Assembly: GCA_965112735.1 (NCBI GenBank)
Contig: OZ218963.1
Span: 1,612,001 to 1,676,000, forward strand
DNA: 64,000 nucleotides
Origin: Phaeosaccion multiseriatum
Taxonomy: Eukaryota > Ochrophyta, other classes
Direction of reading: 5' to 3'
Shown here: positions 1 through 13,589 of the stretch, piece after piece
How positions within the stretch are numbered: position 1 is the stretch's first letter
Layout: each line of letters opens with the position of its first letter
Notes under the pieces: model-generated
The model's input: the letters and a program-made list of their open reading frames with translations, nothing else
The model's database searches: none
Told to the model about the DNA's origin: nothing
Position numbers and translations under genes: made by a program

Positions 1-180
1 CCCCACGTAAGATTCCTTCCCTCTCCAAATCGTTGTGTTTGAGCAAAGCAGAAACTTGTCGTCCTTTTAAACTTCTCACCTCGGCCTCTGTCTAGTCATC
101 ACGGGTCTGGCTCCGTTCCTCCACCTCCCTACCCTCCCTTTGTGCTTTCCCCTCGTGCGACGCCACGTATCGTCTCTCAG

Positions 181-2681
181 CGCCAAGCTTTACTGCGCAA
201 GATTGAGGACGCTCGAGCCCGTCTGAGCATTGTCAAGGGGGAACTCAACGTAAGAAAGGACCCGCTTAGCCTTACCACCTGGGGCCCGTGGTCGACAGTC
301 CGATTGAGGGAGCCTCTCTCCTCTTCCCCCCGCTCTCGATAGCGTACTCTAATCACCGTCCTTCGCCCTCCCCTCCTCCTCCAATCCCCCGCACTATCTC
401 CCCACCCCTCTCTCAGTTATGCCGAGTGAAGCTGGCTTCAAAAAGACGGCGCCTCATTGTCGCTCGAGGCGTATGGGATGAGTGGTGCGAAGCAGCAGAC
501 CTCACTTATCCCATCGAGGAGGACCAACACGAGCCCGCCCTGCACGCAACGCACAGCCTGAACGAGAGACCGGACTCACGTGCCCAGCAGCAGAAGAACA
601 CTGAGGAGGGTATAGAAGGGGGGGCGGTAATAGTACCCTCGTCATCTGTGGGGGGGGTAGTAGTAGTACCCTCGTCATCTGTGGGGGGGGTAGTAGTAGT
701 ACCCTCGTCTGTGGGGCTAGGGGGGAGGGACCTCCTGCGCCCAGTGCTGGGGCATCCGCTTGCAGCAAGGACCTTTGTGGCGTGTGCAGAGGAGTTCGTG
801 CAACAGGTAGGGGGTGGGGATTCCGGGTTTGTATTGCGTTGTAGACTTAGGTTATTGTGAGGCGTTTGGACAACTTCACCTTTCATCTTTGCTTTTGCTG
901 TATCGCACTGCTTCCTCGTTGTGAATTGCGTAAATCGGCGGGCAAAGAGAGTAGAGAAAGTGCCGGTGGAGGCACCAGCGTTATGGTGGAAGCTAACCTC
1001 TCTTGAACCGTGTCGGAGAGAGCTCTTCTACCTCTGTCACATCTCATCTGCGCTCGAAAATTTTCGCTCGCTCACTCTCTCGTACTCACACGCAACCCTG
1101 CTTCTCCCTCCCCGATACACATGCACCCACTCGTTCTGCTTCTTTCTCTGTCTTTGCTTTGCTACCTGTGTGTCTGTCCTTATCGTCTTTACTCTCTCTT
1201 CTCTTCTCTGATCTCTTTTCTCTGATCTCTCTTCTATGCTCTCACTTCCTCGCCCTCGCCCCTCTCCCTCTCCCTCTCCCTCTCCCTCTCTCCCTCTGCG
1301 GACGCCTGCAGAAACGACACGGCGGCGAAGAGAAGGGCACACTGTCACCCACTGTACAAGGCGTCTCGGGCGCGACCGTTACATCAGACAGACAGCAGGG
1401 AGAGGGCGAGGTGGGGGGGTCCTCTCCCACACCCCACGCACTGCTCGGCAAGCAAGCAAGGGGGGGGGAGGAGGAGGAGGGACAGAAGCAGGAGGAGGAG
1501 GGACAGCAGCAACAGGAGCAGGAGGAGGGAGAGGCCATTGAGCCCATCGAGCTGTGGAAGGCCATGTGTCGACTCTTCAGCGGCCATGGAGACGCAATGG
1601 TCATGCACATGGAGCACGGTAAGGCACGAGGGGATGGCAGTAGATGGGGTAAATCACTGAAGGGCGGGGCATGGGGAGGTGGATGGATACTTGGAGGAGC
1701 AAGTCGGATTTTTATGGGAGCCTAGAGACCGAGGAGAGAGTCGTCGTTAGTATACGTACACCCACACTTGCGCCACCTCCACCCCTGGTCACAGTCTCAG
1801 TATCATCCGCAGGCCATTCTCTTGTGCTTGCCTCCCACGCCCATCCACGCCTTCCCTCCTGGACCCCTCCCCTCCGTCACCCGTCGTCTTGTTCCATCGT
1901 CGGCTTCGGCAGATTCCGGAGTGTCGCCCTCTGCTGCCATCGAGTTCTGCCAAGACTGGCTGGGGCTCGGCCAGGAATGGTGCCTACCGTTCCTACCGGC
2001 AGACATTGGTGACACCGTTGAGAGCGCCATCTTCCGATACTCGGTCGGCAGCCTGAGGGAGGGAAATTGTCCACCGAAGGCCTTTGCATGCGTGGTGGCC
2101 AAGCTTACTCCGGTAGGTCAAATGTTGGGGGCGAGGAGAGGGGGTTGTGCTCAGCAGCCAGCCGGCCATCGAGCCTCGCCGTGGCCATGTACAGTATGTC
2201 AGTGACGATCCCCACAAAGGCATTGATCTGTGACGCCCCGTTCATTTTCTCTGCCCTCACCTCCCGCTCCTCCTCTCAACCCCCCCCCCTCATCTGGCCA
2301 CACCGCGCCTCACACCCCCCCCTCCCGCCACTGCTCTCCCGTGGGTCGGGACTGGCCCTCAACAGGTTCTCCGCTCTGAGTACTGGGATTGCTTCTTGCA
2401 CTCTCCTCACGCCCTCGGCCTTCTCACGCAACTCGTGCAGGTGTGTGTGTATGTATGCGTGTGTATATATATATATGCGCGTGTGTGTATGTATGCGTAT
2501 GTGTATGTATGCGTGTGTGTGTGCTGTGTGTATGCGTGTGTGTGTACGCTCGCGCGTGGGTACGTGTTTGTGGGGGTGATGATTTACACTGCAGCCCATG
2601 AAGGAATTTAATGATGATGGCGATGATGATGATGATGTTGATGGTGATAGTGATGATGATGATGATGATGATGATGACGAC

Positions 2682-2763
<82 letters not shown>

Positions 2764-5700
2764 TTGGCACCTTTCCTCTCCTACTTGCCTCCCTCCATCC
2801 AGGACGGGAACCTCCCTCCAGCCAAGGCCGCCCAGTTCTTGGCGCAGCTGACGGAGGGAGTGGTGGAGAAGACAGAGGACAAGCACGGGGTCGTGCGGCT
2901 GTTGGCACATGCGGACGACTGGGTGGACACGCTGCTGCTGCATCCCGGAGCCAGCTACAGGTATATAGGTGGGGCGAAGAGAGACACACAAACAAGAAGC
3001 AACACAGCGGTGGACATTCAGCGATACACTTGCTCGTGCGGTAGCAGCCCTCTCACTTGCGTGGTATGTCTCCCCCCTCTCCCCCCCCCCTACCCAACTA
3101 CCCAACCACCCCATTGGGTCAAAAAGGGTGCGCGTGGAGGTGGTGGAGCTGCTAGCCGCTCGTCTGCTCACAGAGACCACAGAGAACCTCCGAAACCTGC
3201 AGGCAGAGCTTGCTATCGTAGTACAGGGGGTGTACGAGTGTAGCGTGCCTCACGCCCAACGCGTGGTGAGAGGATGGTTGGCGCGCAGGGAGCTACCACG
3301 GCAGTGGGATGCCCTCTGGGACTTGGCTTTCTGTGCAGCCGCGGTGGACATTCAGCGGTTCTTTAGGGCCAAAAGCGCGGAAAGCGTGGTGCAAAAGCTT
3401 GCTGTGCACAAGGCCGCGGCGTATGTGAGTGTGGTGTGAGTGTGGTGTGAGCTTGCGTGGGAGGGAGGCGAGGGAGAAGGGGAGGAGAGGGAGGAAAGGG
3501 AGGAAAGGGAGGGGGGGGGGGAGAAGGGGGAGGGAGGGAGGGAGGGAGGGAGCGAGACTCAAGGCTCAATCGCAGTTGACGTTGAAGTTGAAGTCTTCTA
3601 TTACAGTGGTGTCGTTGCTTCTCCTCCCTTTTTTACCCCCTTCCTCTCTGCCTCCACCCTCCTCCTTTCGATCCAGGCGCTTCCCCTGCTTCAAGCGATG
3701 GTGCGTGGAGTGCTGGTCCGGCGACGCCGAGCGAAGAAAACGCTTGCCTACAAGGGCGTCAAAGTCGTGCATATTCAGCGACTTGTGAGGGGCTTTCTCG
3801 GTCGCAAACACGGAAAGAGACGCAGTCTGGAGGCTCGCTTCATGCGGAACACTTCGCTGTTCGAGTGGGCAGCAGGAGTCATACAGCGAGTAGCGAGAGG
3901 GTTCCTGGGTAGAAGGGTTCAAGTGGCGCACAAGATCGGGCTGGAACTGACAGAGGAGGTAAACAAAATGAATGGAGTGATGACCTCTCGGGGGCGGGAG
4001 AATAATAATGGTCGCTTGCCCTGAAGGGTCGAGGGTCAAGAGGCAGGGGCAAAGGCCGGGGAAGGGGGAGGTGCTGGAAAGAAGAGGCCAATCCGCTCCT
4101 TTCGGAGCGGTGTTGAAATGTCCTTCTGGGCGAATGAAGTTGATTGAGACTGCTTGCCATCGTTGTAGTTAACTCGCCTCGATTTCATAGAGCCCTGGTA
4201 ATCTGCTTGAGCGAACCGCTCTTGCGCTTCAACCCTCGGGCTTCCATTCGAGTCTGTGTGCCTTCCCTCTGCCAATACCCACTGGTTTGACTGACCGACT
4301 GACTGACTGACTGACTGACTGACTGACCGACCGACTGACCTGCATGCACTTCGTTGATGCGTTGCCCTTTGCTGTGTGTATATGTGTGTGTGTGTGTGTG
4401 TTTGCGTGCTTGGGTGGGTGTGGATGTGGGTATGCGCGCGTGTGTGTGCGTATGTGTGTGTGCGTGTGCGTGCGTGTGTGTGCGTGTGTGTGGCAGATGA
4501 GTAAATTGGCCGACGAGTACTTGCAGCGGGGAGACATGTGGGGCTTCCTGCAGCGAGTGGACATGGACCGGCGTCGTCTGCAGCACGCCATTCAGGACAT
4601 GGAGCAGAGGGAGGGAGACCTCGCCGACACATACCTGCAGAAGGTGTGCAGTGGAGCGAGGGGGGGGGAGAGAAGAGGGGCGGGGCTTGCTTCTTTCTCT
4701 CGTTCTTCTCTTGCAAACATGTCTCTCCCAGTGTGCCTGTGCTGTGATTGAGATTGAATTCATTCATTGGCAGGGAAGCACGTGCTTCCTACGGGGTGGA
4801 GAGAGAGGGTGCGCTTCCATCCCACATGTTAATATCCCCACGCGTGAGTTAACCCCCACGTTAACGCCACCTCTCTCGTCAGGTCGTCCTGGCTCGCGAG
4901 CAGCAGCTGGAGAGGGCGTGGAACTCTTTCCACGCCCAAGCCAAGCCAAAGGTTGGAGGCTCTGTAGCTGCTGGAGCGGGCAAGAGTCCGGTACCCACCT
5001 CGCATCGGCTGCCTGCACAGCTTGAGCTGCCCCCGTCACAGAGGTTAGAATATATATAGACATATGTGTGTATATACACATATGTATATATATATGTATG
5101 TGTGTGTTTGTATGTATATGTGTGTGTGTTTTGTTTGTGTGTGCTTTTTCGTTCCCGTTCTCCTTCCCTTGTCTTCGCCCCTAGACAGGTATAATCTGTA
5201 TCCGCAGTAGGGTGCCTCTCTCTCGATAGACTTCTACGCCTGCCCACCTCCCTCCCTCCCTCCCTCCCCTCCTCCCCATGTATACCCATCCCTCTGCTTC
5301 CACCCTGTTGGCTTGCACGTACACCCAACCGTGCAGACCACACGCGTCACTGCCACTTCCCAGCGCACATCTCCGCGCGGCCGCCCCCTACGCGCTTCCT
5401 TCGTACGTGTCCCCCACCCTCGGCCCTGGTGCCTCCACACACAGCGTCTCGTGGGGGGGACCCACACATGACGTTGGTGCACCGATACGAGCCCTCCCAA
5501 GGGCAGCAGGCCAGGAGAGGGACGAGAGGGACGCATCGGACAAGGATGGTGGCGGTTCAGGGAAGAAGGGTCGGAGAACGACGGCGACGAGACTGGTGCA
5601 TAGGCCTGGGCCAACAATCAAGTCGACCGCTGCTGCAAGTAGCGCAAGCAGTGGTGGAGATGGAGGTGGGAAGCGTCGCAGGGTTGCCAACGTACCCGGG

Positions 5701-6784
5701 GGGTGGACGGTTCACGCGCCGGGCACCTCAGCGCTTAGGTGAGTGCGTGCGTGCAGAGGGGTGGATGACTTTAGGTGACGAAGTGCGTTGTATACGGGCG
5801 TTTGTGCGTGTGTGCGCATGTTCGGGTGTGCGTGCGTGTGTGTGTATGTGTAAGTGTGCGTGTGTGTGTGTGCGTGTGCGCGTGTGTGCGTGCACTGACC
5901 AAAGGTCCGCTCCCCCCTCCCTGAGCCTCCGCTTACCCGCTTGGTCTCTTGCCCGCCTGCTCGCACCCTTCTTGTTGTGTGCCCAACGTGCGCTCTTCAA
6001 ACAGAGACGTGCCCCTAGGTCTGGACGACACCTGTCAGCACCTGCTTGAGGCAGCTTTCCTGCGAAGCCATTGCCCTAGCGGCATGAGGAGGAGCAGAAG
6101 CATGCAGACTGGGAAAGGAGAAGGTGAAGGAGGACGAGGAGGAGGAGGCGCGGAGGTGGACGGTGCTGGCGATGATGAGCCCTTCCGACGCTTTCTCGCC
6201 CTGCCCCCGAGCTTGGCCAAAGTGAAGCACGAGCAGGTGAGCCCTAGGGAGGGGGGGGCGGGCCGGGCGTGGATGGGGTACTTACTGCGCATGGTAGTGA
6301 ATGGAGGCCTCTTGGCAGAACAACGACAAGCGGGTCGTTGAGGAGTGTGTGCGAGAAGTGCGGTCAAGGACTTCCCAGCTTCGCTTCTTTGCGCTTGCGC
6401 TGCTTAGTTCTGCAGTCTTCTTTGTTCCTCTCCCCTGTGCTGCGTGTCTTGCCCCTCTGAGCGCTGTTTCCCATTGCTGCTGATGTATCACCAACTGCCG
6501 CTGCTTCTGCTGTACTGCTGCTTCACCGCGACAGGAGTGCAAGGCGGCTGCCCGCTTGGCTGTCAAGAAGCTTTCCCGCCAGGGCTTCACCATGATCAAG
6601 CACCTCCTGCCGCCCTCAAAACTCGCACACGTCCTCGCCGCTCTCCCCAGAGACGCCATGCCCAAGGAGGCTCGACTCGCCTGCTCTGTAAGTGTATGAA
6701 GTCAGTGAAGTCAGTCGTGAATGTGCTGTGCAGCCGCGACATCTCAAAGCAAGGAGTGCATCCCCTCGATGATGCCTCTGCGTT

Positions 6785-6842
<58 letters not shown>

Positions 6843-9800
6843 TGGACGTGTGTGTGCGCGCGCGCGTGTATATGTGTGAGTATTGATGTGTGTGTTTGAG
6901 CGTGTGTGTATGTGTGTGTGCGCGCGTGTGTGTGTGCGTGCGTGTCTTCGTGTTCTGCGCGCAGATGCTCTGTATCTGCTTGCCGGCCATCGTCGGCCAT
7001 TCTTGCAATTGCCGGCCACACCCTTTCTTTCTTTTTCGTCTTCATCTCCCGGGGATTTTCGTGTTCCATCTTGTCTCGCTTCCCTTGATTTGCCCCATCT
7101 TTCCCAACCCACTGGCTTATTTACAAGTTGGTCATCCTCCCTTCCCCCCGTCACCCCTCTCCACCTGCCTCACACCCCGCCCCCCATATGCCTCCAACCA
7201 TCCTCCCTCTCATGCCCCTTTGCCTCTCTCCCATGCGCCCCACATGCCTCCATCCATGTCCCGTACGCCTCCATCCATGTCCCATATGCCTCCCTCACAC
7301 GCCACCCGTATGCCTTCATCCATGTCCCATACGCCTCCACCCATGCCTAGCGCCTCGTAGCGGAGCTTAAGCACGTCCCCTCACTCACGGGGAGAATCTC
7401 GGCGGGAATTCAGGCCAAGTATGCGGCCCTTTCTGCCGTATCACCAACTGCTCATGGTCACATTGGGGGTCCTTCCTTCGACAAAGATGCTGCACCCCAT
7501 ACACCCACGTGCTCGGTGGTGAGGCACCTCCACTCTGCAAGCCGTCGAGAGGACCTTCTCTCCCAAGGGGGTGGGGACGGGGTATATACGGAGGAGATGC
7601 GGGAGAGAGTGTTGGCGGCGTCGGGAGGCGTGTACGACCCTCGTGTGTTTTTGAAGGGTGGGGAAGTGGCATTCAAGCCGCCCAAGACCAGAGCTCCGAA
7701 GCGAAAGGACAAGGCCACCGGAGCTGTGCAGCCCAAGATTATGTATGAGTTCGACTCTCTTTATCGCCGCCACTTTCCAGCAATTCCGTCGCCGGAGAAA
7801 TTGCACCAGCATCAGCAGCAGGAGTTGGTGATACAGCAGTATGGTCCAGCTGCCCTCGACACAGACTATCAGTTGTCCTCGGCGGAAGTAGGAGCAGGAG
7901 GAGAAGGAGGAGGAGAACAAGAAGCAGAAGGAGAAAAAGAAGAAGCAGAAGCAGAAGTAGGGGTAATATCCTCGCAGCGGCAGCAGCTGACCCTGACTCT
8001 CGAGCAGGCCCTGTGTGCGGAGAGGGCAGGGGAGGACATGTTCCTCTACTCATTGTCGCAGAGTGCCCGAGCGCTGTTTAAGTCTCTGTGGGAAGATGTG
8101 CAGGGTCTTGCCGGTGTGGATGGCCCCATCGACGAGTTGCTCCGACGGGCAGCCTTCTTGGTGGAGCCCTTTCCCTCGCCGCCTACTCGGCTAGAGCTCA
8201 AGGAGATTGAGCAGCAGGAGCGACGGAGCAAAGGATACCACACCGTTTCCCTGGCGGCCGACGAAGCCAAGACGGATAAGGGGACGGGCAGCTGTACCCT
8301 TTGGCCTGGAGTGAAGCGCTCCTCGCTTCTAAAACCAGCTTCCCTGCGGCGGCCGGTGACGGAGCGGCAGCGTTTCGGCCCCACCCCTGCGGTCAGGGAT
8401 GCCATTGATGCCGCGCTCGGGGAAGAGGAGCCCTGCTACGACATCGACGCGTTGAGGGCCTTCGTGGTGCAGCTGGATGCGCTCCACCAGCAGCAGTTGG
8501 TGATACAGCAGCAGCAACAACAGCATCAGCAGCAGCAGCAGCAGGAGGAGGAGGAGCAGCAGGGAGAGCAGGAGCAGGGGAGGCGTCACCCCCATGCCAA
8601 GAAGCGCCCCAGGAAGGGCGAGGACCCGTGCAAGCAACTGCTCAGGAGGAGGCTGGAGGCGTCGGCCGAGCGAGTGGCACCCTTCCTTGTCAGACTAAGG
8701 TGTGCCCCCCACCCTGCCTGCCTCAGATCCCTGGGCGGTCGTGCGTGCGTGCGAATTGAACCCATTCAATTCCACCGGCAATCGTCTTAGTTTTTCGTGT
8801 GGACACCACCCACACATGGCCCCCAACCACTTCCTTGATGCGCCTCACTCGTCGGCCCCTCTTCCCCCCCCTTTCATCACGGAACATACTCAACACATTC
8901 GTTCGTGCACTCCCATCCCCTCCCTCCAGGGCCGATGGAGTCACAACTGGACGAATCCTCGCCCGAGCCCCCTTGGAGCAGTGGGGCCTCCCCACGGCGT
9001 TGGTGGAGCAGCTCCAGCGCCTCACGTCCCTCGTCATTGCCTCCAAGTGCGCTATAGACGGAGGTATGTCCACGTCCCTGCTTGACAGCCCCGAGAACGC
9101 CTTGCGGCTGCGGCGTGGTTTGCAGGTGGTACAACCTTTCGACCCTCGGTTCCAGCGCTCGGCAACTGATCCGTGGGGCAGGCCTCCGCGAGTCGACCCT
9201 CTGCTTCCGCTACCGAAGCCGGCACAGCCGTCACAGAAAACAGCACCAGACCCCTCATGCTCCAGCAGGCCGGGCAGGCGACCCGACGCGGAGGGTCGAA
9301 CAAGAGCCAAGCTAGCCAGGCCCAGGCCGAGGCCGAGTGCTGATGCGGCGATGGGAGGGCATCGGGAGGAGAACACGGCGAGGCAACAGCAGCATCAGCA
9401 GCAGCAGCATCAGCAGCAGCAGCAGCAGCATGGGAGGGGGAGAGGAGCTCAGAGTGACGCCGAAAGGGCCCAACGCGCAAAGAAGGAGAAGGACGAGCAC
9501 GACCATGACGAGGACGATGACGATGACGATGACCTACCACCGGGCCTGTGGGAGGAGAGGTCCGCGGTGGACGACGGGAGTAGAGAGTGTGACAACATAC
9601 GCACCTCTCTTCGTGGACCATGTGGTGCAGGGGTGGTGAGAAGCAGCCGTAGCTCTTGTTGGCACTCCTCCCCCTCGTCAGGGAAGAAAAACGTTGTTTC
9701 AGAAAACGCGATGATACCACCCATGACGTGGGACTCGCTGCCGCTTCCCGCAAGCTTTCAGGGCAATGAAGACACTCTGCGGTCCATGGTTTTGATACGA

Positions 9801-10261
9801 TCAGCAAGTCACAGTCATGACCCGCACAAGGGCCGCCAGCAGCAGCAACAGTTGGTGATACAGCAGAGGCAGATGAGAGGGAGGGGGAGGGATGCCAAGA
9901 GGAGGAGGCATATGGGCATGGGAGGAGGCGCCAAGTTGCCAAGCAAAGACGGGGATGGGCAGTTCGCCTGTTCACGCCGGGGTTGCCGAGAGCGCTTCTC
10001 GCGCCTTTTGACGCTGAAACTACACGAACGCACGCACGACTTGTTTCCCGTGTATCACCAGGTGAGAGAGAGGGCGAAGGGGAGGCGAGGGGAGGGGGCG
10101 TTGCGTGAAGCACGCAGACGCCTTTTTCGAACGGAAGCTTTAGACCGCTCCACCCTCCCTCCTCGCCCTTGGTTGGGCGTTGTATCTCCCGCTTCTTTTC
10201 CTTTCGTCTCCTCGCCCATCTCTAAACCCGAACCCTTCACAACAACCTCCTCCTCCTCCTC

Positions 10262-10331
<70 letters not shown>

Positions 10332-10360
10332 TACTACTACTACTACTGCTGCTGCTGCTA

Positions 10361-10398
<38 letters not shown>

Positions 10399-13149
10399 AC
10401 TACTACTATTGCTGCTGCTGCTGCTGCTCCTCGTGCTCCTCCTCCTCAATGTCGTTCGTCTCGTTCTTCTCTGATGCCTCGACAGCACAAGCACCGCCCC
10501 CAAATCTTTGTGGACCCGCCTCCCTCCCTGGCAGAGCGCCAGCCCGGAGGCTTGGTGGCAGAGCGCCTTCGAGCCCGTACAGAGCTACCCAAGGACGTAC
10601 AGCTCGACCTCATCGCTGCTCGGACGGGGGTGGGTCTGCGTATGCCTGGCACAGCAGTTGGTGGTACAGGCTCGAGCACTACAAGTGGCAATGCTCGTGA
10701 CGCTGAGGAGGTTCTCTCTCACGACCGTCGGCCAGAAGACAGGCGGCGGCAGGAGCAGGAGCAGCAGGAGCTGCAGGAGCAGCAGAAGCAGCAGGAGAAT
10801 CAGGAGCAGCAGGAGCAGCAGGAGCAGCAGGAGCAGCAGGAGCAGCAGGAGGAGGAGCAAGGGGAGAAATGCGAGACCGTAGCGCCACCACTTCCTCTCC
10901 TCACCTCGATGGTGACAGGCGGGGGAGAAGAAGGAGGAGACTTGTCGTGTGCGACAGACGAAGCATCCGAGACGTTGGAACGTGCGACGGAGAAGCAAGC
11001 AGTTGGGCCCCCCAAAGAGGGGCAGCAGATCACGCCCATGCACGATGAAGCGGGGAGGACAGAGGAAAAGGTAGAAGCTCGAGAGCCCGCGAGGAGAGGA
11101 GCGCATGTTGTGGCTGGTGAGGAGGAGGTCACTCGGTGGGCGTCCACCGTCCTCGCCACACTGACACTGACGGCCGTTACCGTGACATCGACTGCCATCT
11201 TTGCCGCAGCGACGAAGGTCGAAGCTGCGCTGCTTGCCACAGCCGCAGCCCCTGCACAGTCTGGCGTATGTAGCACCAACGGTAAAAGCAGCAGGAGGAG
11301 CAGCAGTAGCAGCAGCTGGAGCAGCGGCCATCGCGGTGACGAGGGCGCCATTGCGAAGGAAGGAAGGCCAAAGAGTGGGAGGGTGTCTGTGCTTGCTGGG
11401 GGGAAACAAAACGAGGATGGGCGGGACGAGTGTCTTAGCGACAGAGCGCGCTTGAAAAGACACGTCAGTCGTAGTCGAAGCACAAGCAGCAGCGCAGTGT
11501 TGTCGCTTAGTCCCGACGGCCTGGCATTGGGTTGGTGGATCAGCGAGACGGCTGGAGCGTCTCCTTCCCTCGAGGTGGAGAAGCTACCCGGAGATGCACA
11601 GGCACCAGCAGCAGCAGCAGGAGGAGGAGGAGGAGGAGCTCGACCCCCTTGCGGAGGAGAGAGGGGATTCATCCTCCAGCTGCAATTGCCATCGCACTAC
11701 AAGGAGACATTCGAGGCTGCGGAACGACGGGCCATGAAAGAGCTTGCTTCACGAAGGAGACACAGCGGGGGAGGTAATGGTGGTGGTGATGGTGATGGTG
11801 CCCACCGGGGTAGGAACCATGAGTATGCACGTGGTGACGGAGGGGAGGATGCGGAAGGTATGGAATTCTTCGCGCCCCTGCCTCATGCGCTTCTACAGAG
11901 CCTGTTGGCGGGTGCGGCATGGAGAGAGGTGCCACCTTTGCCGCCAGCTCCTCTTTTAGAAGGGGGTGAGTCGGAGCCGGAACTGCTCGCCGAGACGGGC
12001 GAAGAGGAGTCTGTTGCAAAGAGGGGTGTTGCAGAGACTTTCGGCCCCACTGATCAGCTCCGGCAGCAGGAGCAGCAGTTGGACCAGGAGGAGGCGCAGG
12101 AGCAGCGGCAGGACCAGGAGGAGGAACAGGAGCAGCAGCAGCAGCAGCAGCAGGAGGAGGAGGACGAGGAGCCGCAGCATGAGCAGCGAGAGCAAGAGGA
12201 GGAGCAACTGCAGCAGCAGCAGGAGGAGGAGGAGGAGGAGGAGGGGGGCGATCGAACAAGAAGGAACTCATCGCTGTCCTTTAAATGGGGTGACGTACTC
12301 GAGCTGGGAGGAGTGGCAGAGAGTAACAGCAGGAGCAGTAGTAGCAGGAACAGTAGCAGAAGCAGCAGCAGAAGTGGTAGCAGAAGCAGCAGCAGAAGCA
12401 GCAGGAGCATCGAGAGTTGGAGCAGTAGCGGCGACTCTGACACGTCTTCCTTTTGGTCTGGTACCGTCCCCTCAGAGGATAGGTCCAGCAGGAGAGATAG
12501 CGACACCACTGGGACTAGCAGTACAAGGAAAGGCTTCAACAGCAGCAGAAGTGCCAGCAGCTGCACCACTACCACGAGCAGGAGCAGCGGCAGCAACAGC
12601 ACGAGAAGCATGAGTGGCCGCGATAGCGACGACAGCGACGGCTTCTCTGTACACTGGCCAGGGGACGTGAGAAGCGACGGAGGCGACTGGCGAGAGGAGG
12701 GTGGAGGTCTGAACACGGAGGGTGGGGATGGCGATGGCTGTGGGGAAGAAGGGGTGGAGAAGCACGTTTCAGAACTGGAAAGGGTGAGGACGAAGAAGAA
12801 CAAGAACGAAAACAGCACCATCAAGAAGCAACCGAAGAGGAAGAAGAAGAGGAAGAAGAAGAGGACGTCCTATGTCGTAGACATCCATTTACCGGAGGAC
12901 TTCGCCTCGACGGGGTTTCGGTCAACATCAGCAGTTGGTGACACGGCAGCAGTATCACCATCAGAGGGGACAGAGCAAGTGGACAGAGGGCGAGGTTGGG
13001 AGTGCGAATCGAAGCGAAAAAAGGAATCCTATATCGTAGACATCCAGTTACCTGAGGACTTCGCCACGATGGGGTTTAAGTCAACAGCAGCAGTTGGTGA
13101 TACCGCAGCAGCAGTATCGGCATCAAAAAAGGGCGGGCGAAGAGAATAG
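181..13149 (+). CDS. Giant IQ-motif / C2H2-finger protein, 5' end outside the window
   Basis: Sixteen exons can be joined in one consistent frame: 181-249, 417-806, 1312-1618, 1913-2112, 2366-2440, 2803-2960, 3127-3424, 3677-3958, 4497-4643, 4883-5043, 5337-5738, 6005-6236, 6535-6687, 7351-8699, 8930-10061, 10486-13149. They sum to 8019 nt, giving 2672 residues plus a TAG stop. The first visible exon follows an acceptor, so the start lies upstream. In visible numbering, residues about 400-593 hold several IQ-like helices (VPHAQRVVRGWLARR, HIQRLVRGFLGRKHGKRR, GVIQRVARGFLGRR), which suggest calmodulin or light-chain binding. One C2H2 finger (C-x4-C-x12-H-x3-H) lies near residues 1753-1775. The last exon is rich in Q, E and Ser and ends with two copies of a VDIxLPEDFAxxGF motif (about 2580 and 2633). 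No catalytic domain was recognised. The function is unknown; a scaffold or cytoskeletal role is only a guess. Confidence 0.75.
628..716 (+). repeat. In-frame 33-bp minisatellite in exon 2 of the IQ protein
   Basis: About 2.7 copies of a roughly 33-bp unit containing GTACCCTCGTCATCTGTGGG. It encodes a repeated VVVPSSSVGG peptide, so unit number can change without breaking the frame. Confidence 0.8.
2611..2763. repeat. (GAT)n microsatellite in an intron
   Basis: About 150 bp of ATG/GAT triplets with few interruptions, between the exon ending at 2440 and the one starting at 2803. The long poly-Asp, poly-Met and poly-Ser frames across it are artefacts of the repeat. Confidence 0.9.
4285..4496. 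repeat. (GACT)n and (GT)n tracts before an acceptor
   Basis: Roughly 50 bp of GACT/GACC tetramers is followed by a long GT-rich tract that runs directly into the acceptor of the exon at 4497. Similar GT-rich tracts (2441-2570, 5770-5895, 6785-6950) sit in other introns of the same gene. Confidence 0.75.
6485..13103. repeat. Dispersed 11-mer GTTGGTGATAC inside CAG/CTG runs
   Basis: Exact copies lie at 6485-6495 and 7438-7448 (reverse complement), 7824-7834, 8496-8506, 9851-9861 and 13093-13103. One more exact copy is outside this range at 21893-21903. One-base variants lie at 10657, 12934 and 33305, and a 9-base partial copy at 10052. Most are flanked by CAG/CTG triplets. In three coding copies the frame gives LVIQQ after Gln; in the last exon it reads AVGDTA. 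The intron copy at 6485 shows the motif is not selected only as peptide. Confidence 0.7.
10251..10446. repeat. (TAC)n/(TGC)n tract in the last intron of the IQ protein gene
   Basis: Long TAC triplet runs, then TGC triplets, between the donor at 10062 and the acceptor at 10485. The apparent poly-Tyr/Cys and poly-Thr/Ala peptides across it are intronic. Confidence 0.85.
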
Positions 13150-13589
13150 AGCGAATGGACGGAGAGGGCGGGGATGGGAGGGCTAAAGCAAAAAAGAGGC
13201 GAATAAAAGAAGGCATGTAGGGAAAGAGAGAGGGGGAGAGAGAGAGCACAAACAGAGCCAAAGGCGGCGCAGATGGTGATGAACCCCTACCCCATGAACA
13301 AGCAAGTACTCAGGGAGAGAGAAAGGCCTTTGTCCAATTTCCTTCAAATCTTACAGCAAGCAAGTTGTGATGCAGCAAGCAAGCGTGCAAGCAGAAGCAA
13401 GTAAGCAAAGCCCCCCCCCCCCCTCCTCCTCCTCGACGCTGAAAGAGATTTGTGAAAAACGGCAGTGATTTGAATTGAGGCCTACTTTCTTGTTTGTACG
13501 ATGTTGTATATACTCCATTTGTGTGGGCCTGACAGTAAGACGGGCGCACACATCGGAATGCTCAAAACTCGCCCAACTTGGGCCGCAAC
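13150..13589. other. Convergent 3' intergenic spacer
   Basis: Lies between the stop of the IQ protein (+) and the stop of the ankyrin gene (-), so it holds two facing 3' UTRs. It contains a C run and CTC triplets near 13410-13435 and some GCAAGCAA repeats. I see no gene in it. Confidence 0.6.

Noticed and set aside
9052-10113. 353-codon minus-strand open frame
   Set aside because: Antisense to in-phase exons of the IQ/zinc-finger gene and without protein-like motifs.
12054-12824. Minus-strand Leu/Ser/Cys-rich frame
   Set aside because: Reverse reading of CAG/AGC-rich coding repeats; low-complexity artefact.
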